Below, one piece after another: positions 59,010 to 64,000 of a DNA stretch of 64,000 bases; position 1 is the stretch's first letter; each line of letters begins with the position of its first letter. The stretch spans positions 310,001-374,000 of the forward strand of contig NZ_BLVZ01000007.1 of assembly GCF_015471405.1 (NCBI RefSeq). The letters run 5' to 3'. Source of the stretch: Pseudomonas cichorii (GTDB lineage Bacteria > Pseudomonadota > Gammaproteobacteria > Pseudomonadales > Pseudomonadaceae). The position numbers were made by a program, and so were the translations under genes. The notes under the pieces were generated by a model. The model was not told the DNA's origin. It saw only the letters and a list, made by a program, of their open reading frames with translations, and made no database searches.

Positions 59010-60356
59010 ATGACCACTCCCACTGCAATACGCCGACTCGATGCTGCCGATCCGGATTTCGCACGACATCTGGATCATCTGCTGAGCTGGGAAAGTGTGT
59101 CTGACGATTCGGTCAACCAGCGTGTGCTCGACATCATCAAGGCCGTGCGTGAGCGTGGTGACGCCGCCCTGGTCGAGTTCACCCAGCGTTTCGATGGCCT
59201 GCAAGTGGCGTCGATGGCTGACCTTATCCTGCCTCGCGAGCGCCTGGAACTGGCGCTGACACGCATTTCCCCGGCCCAGCGCCAGGCGCTGGAAACGGCT
59301 GCCGCCCGGGTGCGCAGCTACCACGAAAAGCAGAAGCAGGACTCCTGGAGCTACACCGAAGCCGATGGCACGGTGCTTGGCCAGAAAGTCACGCCTCTGG
59401 ATCGTGCTGGCCTGTACGTGCCAGGTGGCAAGGCCTCTTATCCTTCATCGGTATTGATGAATGCCATTCCGGCGAAAGTGGCCGGCGTGACTGAAGTGGT
59501 CATGGTCGTGCCGACTCCGCGTGGCGAGATCAACGAGCTGGTACTGGCCGCTGCCTGCATCGCTGGTGTGGATCGCGTCTTCACCATTGGTGGCGCGCAG
59601 GCCGTTGCCGCACTGGCGTACGGGACTGAAAGCGTGCCTCAGGTCGATAAAGTCGTCGGCCCCGGCAACATTTATGTCGCCACTGCCAAGCGCCATGTGT
59701 TCGGTCAGGTCGGCATCGACATGATTGCCGGGCCTTCGGAAATCCTCGTGGTGTGCGATGGCCAGACCGATCCGGACTGGATTGCCATGGACCTGTTCTC
59801 CCAGGCCGAGCACGACGAGGACGCCCAGGCGATTCTGGTCAGCCCCGATGCCGAGTTCCTCGACAAGGTTGCCGCCAGCATCACCCGTTTGCTGCCGACC
59901 ATGGAGCGTGCTGCCATCGTCGAAACCTCGATCAACGGCCGCGGTGCCTTGATCAAGGTGGCCGACATGCAGCAAGCCATCGATGTCGCCAACCGTATCG
60001 CGCCGGAACACCTTGAGCTGTCGGTTGCCGATCCTGAGGCCTGGCTGCCGCAGATTCGTCATGCCGGTGCGATTTTCATGGGACGCCACACGTCCGAGGC
60101 ATTGGGTGACTACTGCGCCGGTCCGAACCATGTGCTGCCGACTTCCGGCACTGCGCGTTTCTCTTCGCCGCTGGGTGTCTATGACTTCCAGAAGCGTTCA
60201 TCGATCATCTACTGCTCGCCGCAAGGCGCATCCGAGCTGGGCAAGACCGCTTCGATCCTGGCCCGTGGCGAATCGTTGACCGGCCATGCTCGCAGTGCCG
60301 AGTACCGTATCACCGATACCAACTGGAGTGCGGGCAGCACAGAGGAAGGCAAGTAA
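59010..60356 (+). CDS. hisD: Histidinol dehydrogenase
   Basis: Performs the last two oxidations, L-histidinol to L-histidine, with NAD+ and Zn2+. It has 448 aa. Zn- and base-site motifs are visible: [13 protein letters not shown] (Gln/His), the catalytic Glu/His region [27 protein letters not shown] (Asp) and [12 protein letters not shown] (His). The stop shares one base with the hisC ATG (TAATG). Confidence 0.97.
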   Translation: MTTPTAIRRLDAADPDFARHLDHLLSWESVSDDSVNQRVLDIIKAVRERGDAALVEFTQRFDGLQVASMADLILPRERLELALTRISPAQRQALETAAARVRSYHEKQKQDSWSYTEADGTVLGQKVTPLDRAGLYVPGGKASYPSSVLMNAIPAKVAGVTEVVMVVPTPRGEINELVLAAACIAGVDRVFTIGGAQAVAALAYGTESVPQVDKVVGPGNIYVATAKRHVFGQVGIDMIAGPSEILVVCDGQTDPDWIAMDLFSQAEHDEDAQAILVSPDAEFLDKVAASITRLLPTMERAAIVETSINGRGALIKVADMQQAIDVANRIAPEHLELSVADPEAWLPQIRHAGAIFMGRHTSEALGDYCAGPNHVLPTSGTARFSSPLGVYDFQKRSSIIYCSPQGASELGKTASILARGESLTGHARSAEYRITDTNWSAGSTEEGK

Positions 60357-61408
60357 TGAGTAAATTCTGGAGTCCTTTCGTCAGCAGTCTGGTGCCTTAT
60401 GTGCCGGGTGAGCAACCGAAGCTGACCAAGTTGGTCAAGCTCAATACCAATGAAAACCCTTACGGCCCTTCGCCCAAGGCGCTTGAGGCGATGCGGGCTG
60501 CATTGACCGATGATCTGCGTCTGTACCCGGATCCCAACAGCGACCTGCTCAAGCAGGCGGTTGCTGGCTATTACGGCGTACAAGCCAGCCAGGTGTTCCT
60601 GGGCAATGGTTCCGATGAAGTGCTGGCGCACATTTTCCACGCACTGTTCCAGCACGATAAGCCGTTGCTGTTCCCGGATATCAGCTACAGCTTCTATCCG
60701 GTCTACTGCGGTCTGTACGGCATTGACTATGACGCTGTCGCACTGGACGAAAAGTTCCAGATTCGCGTGGCCGATTATGCCAGGCCGAACGCCGGCATCA
60801 TCTTCCCGAATCCGAACGCACCCACCGGCTGCCTGCTGCCGCTGGAAGCGGTCGAGCAGATCGTCAAGGCCAGCCCGGATTCGGTCGTGGTGGTCGATGA
60901 GGCGTATGTCGATTTTGGCGGCGAAACGGCGATAGCGCTGGTTGACCGTTATCCGAACCTGCTGGTGACCCAGACGTTGTCCAAGTCCCGTTCACTGGCC
61001 GGGCTGCGGGTCGGGTTTGCGGTAGGTCATCCTGATCTGATCGAGGCATTGGAGCGAGTCAAGAACAGCTTCAACTCCTACCCTCTGGATCGTCTGGCGA
61101 TTGTCGGTGCGACCGCAGCCTTCGAAGATCGGGAGCACTTCGATTTTACCCGTAATGCGGTGATCGCCAGCCGTGAGGCATTGGTCGAGAAGCTGGAAGG
61201 TATTGGCTTTGAAGTGCTGCCTTCGGCGGCCAACTTCATCTTTGCCCGCCACCCGCAACATGATGCGGCAGGCCTGGCAGCGAAGCTGCGCGAGCAGGGC
61301 GTTATCGTGCGTCACTTCAAACAGGAGCGCATTGCCCAGTTCCTGCGTATCAGCATCGGTACGGCTGAGCAGAATCAGGCCTTGCTGGATGGGTTGAGCG
61401 GGATCTAG
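60356..61408 (+). CDS. hisC: Histidinol-phosphate aminotransferase
   Basis: A PLP-dependent class II aminotransferase acting on imidazole-acetol phosphate with glutamate. It has 350 aa. [15 protein letters not shown] at the N-terminus, the PLP-contact [10 protein letters not shown] and the Schiff-base Lys210 in [14 protein letters not shown] are clear. It is coupled to hisD. Confidence 0.96.
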   Translation: MSKFWSPFVSSLVPYVPGEQPKLTKLVKLNTNENPYGPSPKALEAMRAALTDDLRLYPDPNSDLLKQAVAGYYGVQASQVFLGNGSDEVLAHIFHALFQHDKPLLFPDISYSFYPVYCGLYGIDYDAVALDEKFQIRVADYARPNAGIIFPNPNAPTGCLLPLEAVEQIVKASPDSVVVVDEAYVDFGGETAIALVDRYPNLLVTQTLSKSRSLAGLRVGFAVGHPDLIEALERVKNSFNSYPLDRLAIVGATAAFEDREHFDFTRNAVIASREALVEKLEGIGFEVLPSAANFIFARHPQHDAAGLAAKLREQGVIVRHFKQERIAQFLRISIGTAEQNQALLDGLSGI

Positions 61409-61410
61409 TT

Positions 61411-61462
61411 CTTTCGCGAACGAATTCGCTCCTGCTGTGTGGGAGTGAATTCATTCGCGAAG
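61411..61462. repeat. Family-B REP element between hisC and algW
   Basis: CTTTCGCGAACGAATTCGCT begins at 61411 and a complementary arm, GAATTCATTCGCGAAG, ends at 61462. It occupies nearly the whole convergent hisC-algW gap and could serve as a 3' end for both. Confidence 0.8.
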
Positions 61463-61468
61463 ACGGTT

Positions 61469-62629
<1,161 letters not shown>

Positions 62630-62675
62630 TGAGCAAGTCCTGATGGTTACAGGCGCAAAGATTTTTCCGCGGGTG

Positions 62676-62688
62676 CGCCATAATGGCG
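62676..62688. promoter_or_regulatory. Palindrome in the algW / nif3 divergent promoter area
   Basis: CGCCATAATGGCG is a perfect 6-bp palindrome around a central A, 47 nt from algW and 52 nt from the nif3-like gene. TATACG follows just downstream. It is operator-like; the regulator is unknown. Confidence 0.35.
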
Positions 62689-62739
62689 GGCATTATACGA
62701 GCACAAAGCAGCTCTGAACTGCATATTTAGGAGTCTTTT

Positions 62740-63498
62740 ATGGCTGTTGCCCTGAGTACCCTGGTCGAAGAGGCCGACCGTTATCTCAACAGTGCCCGCA
62801 TTCAGGATTACTGCCCCAATGGTTTGCAGGTCGAAGGTCGTCCGCAGATCATGCGTATCGTCAGTGGTGTGACGGCCAGCCAGGCCTTGCTGGACGCAGC
62901 GGTCGAGGCTCAGGCCGACCTGATTCTGGTCCACCATGGTTACTTCTGGAAGGGCGAGAATCCCTGTGTCGTGGGCATGAAGCAGCGTCGTTTGAAGACA
63001 TTGCTCAAGCATGACATCAGCCTGCTGGCCTATCACCTGCCTCTGGATGTGCATCCAGATGTGGGCAATAACGTGCAGTTGGCTCGCCAGTTGGACATTA
63101 CGGTCGAAGGTCCGCTGGACCCCGAGAATCCCAAGGTGGTCGGTCTGGTCGGTTCCCTTTCCGAGCCGGTGACGCCTCGCGACTTTGCCCGTCGCGTGCA
63201 GGACGCGCTGGGGCGTGAGCCGTTATTGATCGAAGGTAGCCAGATGATCCGTCGTGTCGGCTGGTGCAGCGGTGGAGGGCAGGGCTATATCGATCAGGCA
63301 GTGCTTGAGGGCGTGGACTTGTTCCTCAGTGGCGAAGCCTCGGAACAGACCTTCCACAGTGCCCGTGAGAACGACATCAGCTTTATCGCCGCGGGGCACC
63401 ACGCCACCGAACGCTATGGTGTTCAGGCCTTGGGTGACTACCTGGCACGGCGTTTTGCCCTTGAGCATATTTTCATCGATTGCCCGAATCCGATCTGA
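62740..63498 (+). CDS. Nif3-like dinuclear metal centre protein (YbgI family)
   Basis: A 252-aa protein. Metal-ligand motifs are VHHGYFWKGE (His-His), LLAYHLPLDVHP (His, Asp) and AAGHHATERYGVQ near the C-terminus. YbgI/Nif3 proteins form toroid hexamers; a GTP cyclohydrolase activity has been reported for some members, but the role here is undefined. AGGAG precedes the ATG. Confidence 0.93.
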   Translation: MAVALSTLVEEADRYLNSARIQDYCPNGLQVEGRPQIMRIVSGVTASQALLDAAVEAQADLILVHHGYFWKGENPCVVGMKQRRLKTLLKHDISLLAYHLPLDVHPDVGNNVQLARQLDITVEGPLDPENPKVVGLVGSLSEPVTPRDFARRVQDALGREPLLIEGSQMIRRVGWCSGGGQGYIDQAVLEGVDLFLSGEASEQTFHSARENDISFIAAGHHATERYGVQALGDYLARRFALEHIFIDCPNPI

Positions 63499-63505
63499 AA
63501 CAGGC

Positions 63506-63546
63506 GCGTGAAAATTCAGCGTGACCGAGCGCAGCAGTTTTCACGC
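63506..63546 (+). repeat. Inverted repeat after the nif3-like gene
   Basis: GCGTGAAAA (63506-63514) and TTTTCACGC (63538-63546) are exact complements 8 nt after the stop. It is probably a transcript 3' end, though the loop is long (23 nt) and no T-run follows. Confidence 0.5.
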
Positions 63547-63577
63547 TGTCTGGGAAGGTCCAAACGACGAGCTATAT

Positions 63578-63600
63578 GGATAGATCGTTTCGATCTATCC
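63578..63600. promoter_or_regulatory. 10-bp perfect hairpin/palindrome upstream of cysD
   Basis: GGATAGATCG (63578-63587) and CGATCTATCC (63591-63600) flank TTT. It lies 113 nt before cysD. It may be an operator or leader hairpin; a second hairpin with GGGGGATTTTTCCC sequence follows near 63667-63684. CysB control of cysD is general knowledge; no CysB site is claimed. Confidence 0.5.
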
Positions 63601-63713
63601 AGCGCGCTGATCCTGCGGTATCCCTCATGATAAAGTGCGCGGCTCGAATACGGCCCGCTGGCCGCCCGGGGGGATTTTTCCCGGCCCACAACGATTGCAA
63701 TCCGTGAGTAACC

Positions 63714-64000
63714 ATGGTTGACAAACTGACGCATCTGAAACAGCTGGAAGCGGAAAGCATCCACATCATCCGCGAGGTCGCCGCCGAGTTCGACAACCCG
63801 GTGATGTTGTACTCGATCGGCAAGGACTCTGCCGTGATGCTGCATCTGGCACGCAAGGCCTTCTTTCCGGGCAAACTGCCGTTCCCGGTCATGCACGTCG
63901 ATACCCGGTGGAAATTCCGGGAAATGTATAGCTTCCGCGACAAGATGGTCGAGGAAATGGGCCTGGATCTGATCACCCACGTCAACCCTGATGGTGTTGC
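63714..64000 (+). CDS. cysD: Sulfate adenylyltransferase subunit 2 (3' truncated by the window)
   Basis: The first 95 codons of CysD, which forms adenosine-5'-phosphosulfate from ATP and sulfate together with the GTPase CysN. The N-type PP-loop is seen as [18 protein letters not shown], followed by [21 protein letters not shown]. The full protein is about 305 aa; the rest lies beyond the window edge. Confidence 0.96.
   Translation, partial: MVDKLTHLKQLEAESIHIIREVAAEFDNPVMLYSIGKDSAVMLHLARKAFFPGKLPFPVMHVDTRWKFREMYSFRDKMVEEMGLDLITHVNPDGV

Overview
The window is a chromosomal segment of a Pseudomonas, most likely of the P. syringae/P. fluorescens side of the genus. The evidence is the gene content and order: gatBAC, mreBCD, maf, rng, yhdP, nitrilase, tldD, darP, pmbA, fagA-fumC-orfX-sodA, ZIP, ptsO-rapZ-ptsN-hpf-rpoN-lptBAC-kdsD, mlaFEDCB, ibaG-murA-hisGDC, algW, nif3, cysD. 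This matches the P. aeruginosa PA4484-to-PA4443 block as I recall it. Further support comes from the fused EIIA-HPr-EI fructose PTS, the short HisG, and two families of Pseudomonas-type REP/REPIN palindromes. About 65 genes were recognised. I saw no rRNA, tRNA or CRISPR array, and no IS element.

Layout. 1-7350: a complete tellurite/stress cluster, terZABCDE on the plus strand behind the tail of a HAD-type gene, facing a minus-strand pair made of a TerF-like TerD-vWA protein and a GYF-like/AIM24 protein. 7383-12366: nadC, a large DUF1631 protein, and ampD-ampE. 12373-20057: tatD and fruR divergent from the fructose operon fruBKA, with a FruR-type operator between them. 20138-24695: a PhoD-like phosphatase, an AEC transporter, a PcaC-like protein, a Ca2+/Na+ antiporter and an RlpA-like lipoprotein. 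24797-28008: gatCAB. 28217-33161: mreBCD-maf-rng. 33334-41515: yhdP, nitrilase, tldD, darP, pmbA. 41657-45472: a Fur-type iron-starvation operon (fagA-fumC-orfX-sodA) and a ZIP transporter. 45508-46320: a low-GC hicAB toxin-antitoxin insertion. 46435-53092: the nitrogen PTS/rpoN cluster and the LPS transport/Kdo genes. 53410-56449: mlaFEDCB. 56564-61408: ibaG, murA, hisGDC. 61469-64000: algW, nif3-like, start of cysD.

Several blocks deal with the envelope: precursor synthesis (MurA), shape (MreBCD), Kdo supply and LPS export (KdsD, LptABC), phospholipid retrograde transport (MlaFEDCB), AsmA-like lipid transfer (YhdP), muropeptide recycling (AmpD/AmpE) and the envelope-stress protease AlgW. 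The strongest unusual observations are these. (1) kdsC, expected between kdsD and lptC, is reduced to a 50-codon in-frame remnant that keeps the coupled junction with kdsD and a 12-nt gap to lptC. (2) Two perfect, interleaved inverted repeats in the hisG-hisD gap fit an H-type pseudoknot or a two-state switch. (3) The hicAB module has paired operator-like repeats over its promoter and a hairpin around the hicB ribosome binding site. (4) mreC and the antiporter gene apparently start with ATT. (5) A strong hairpin covers the ribosome binding site of the PhoD-like gene.
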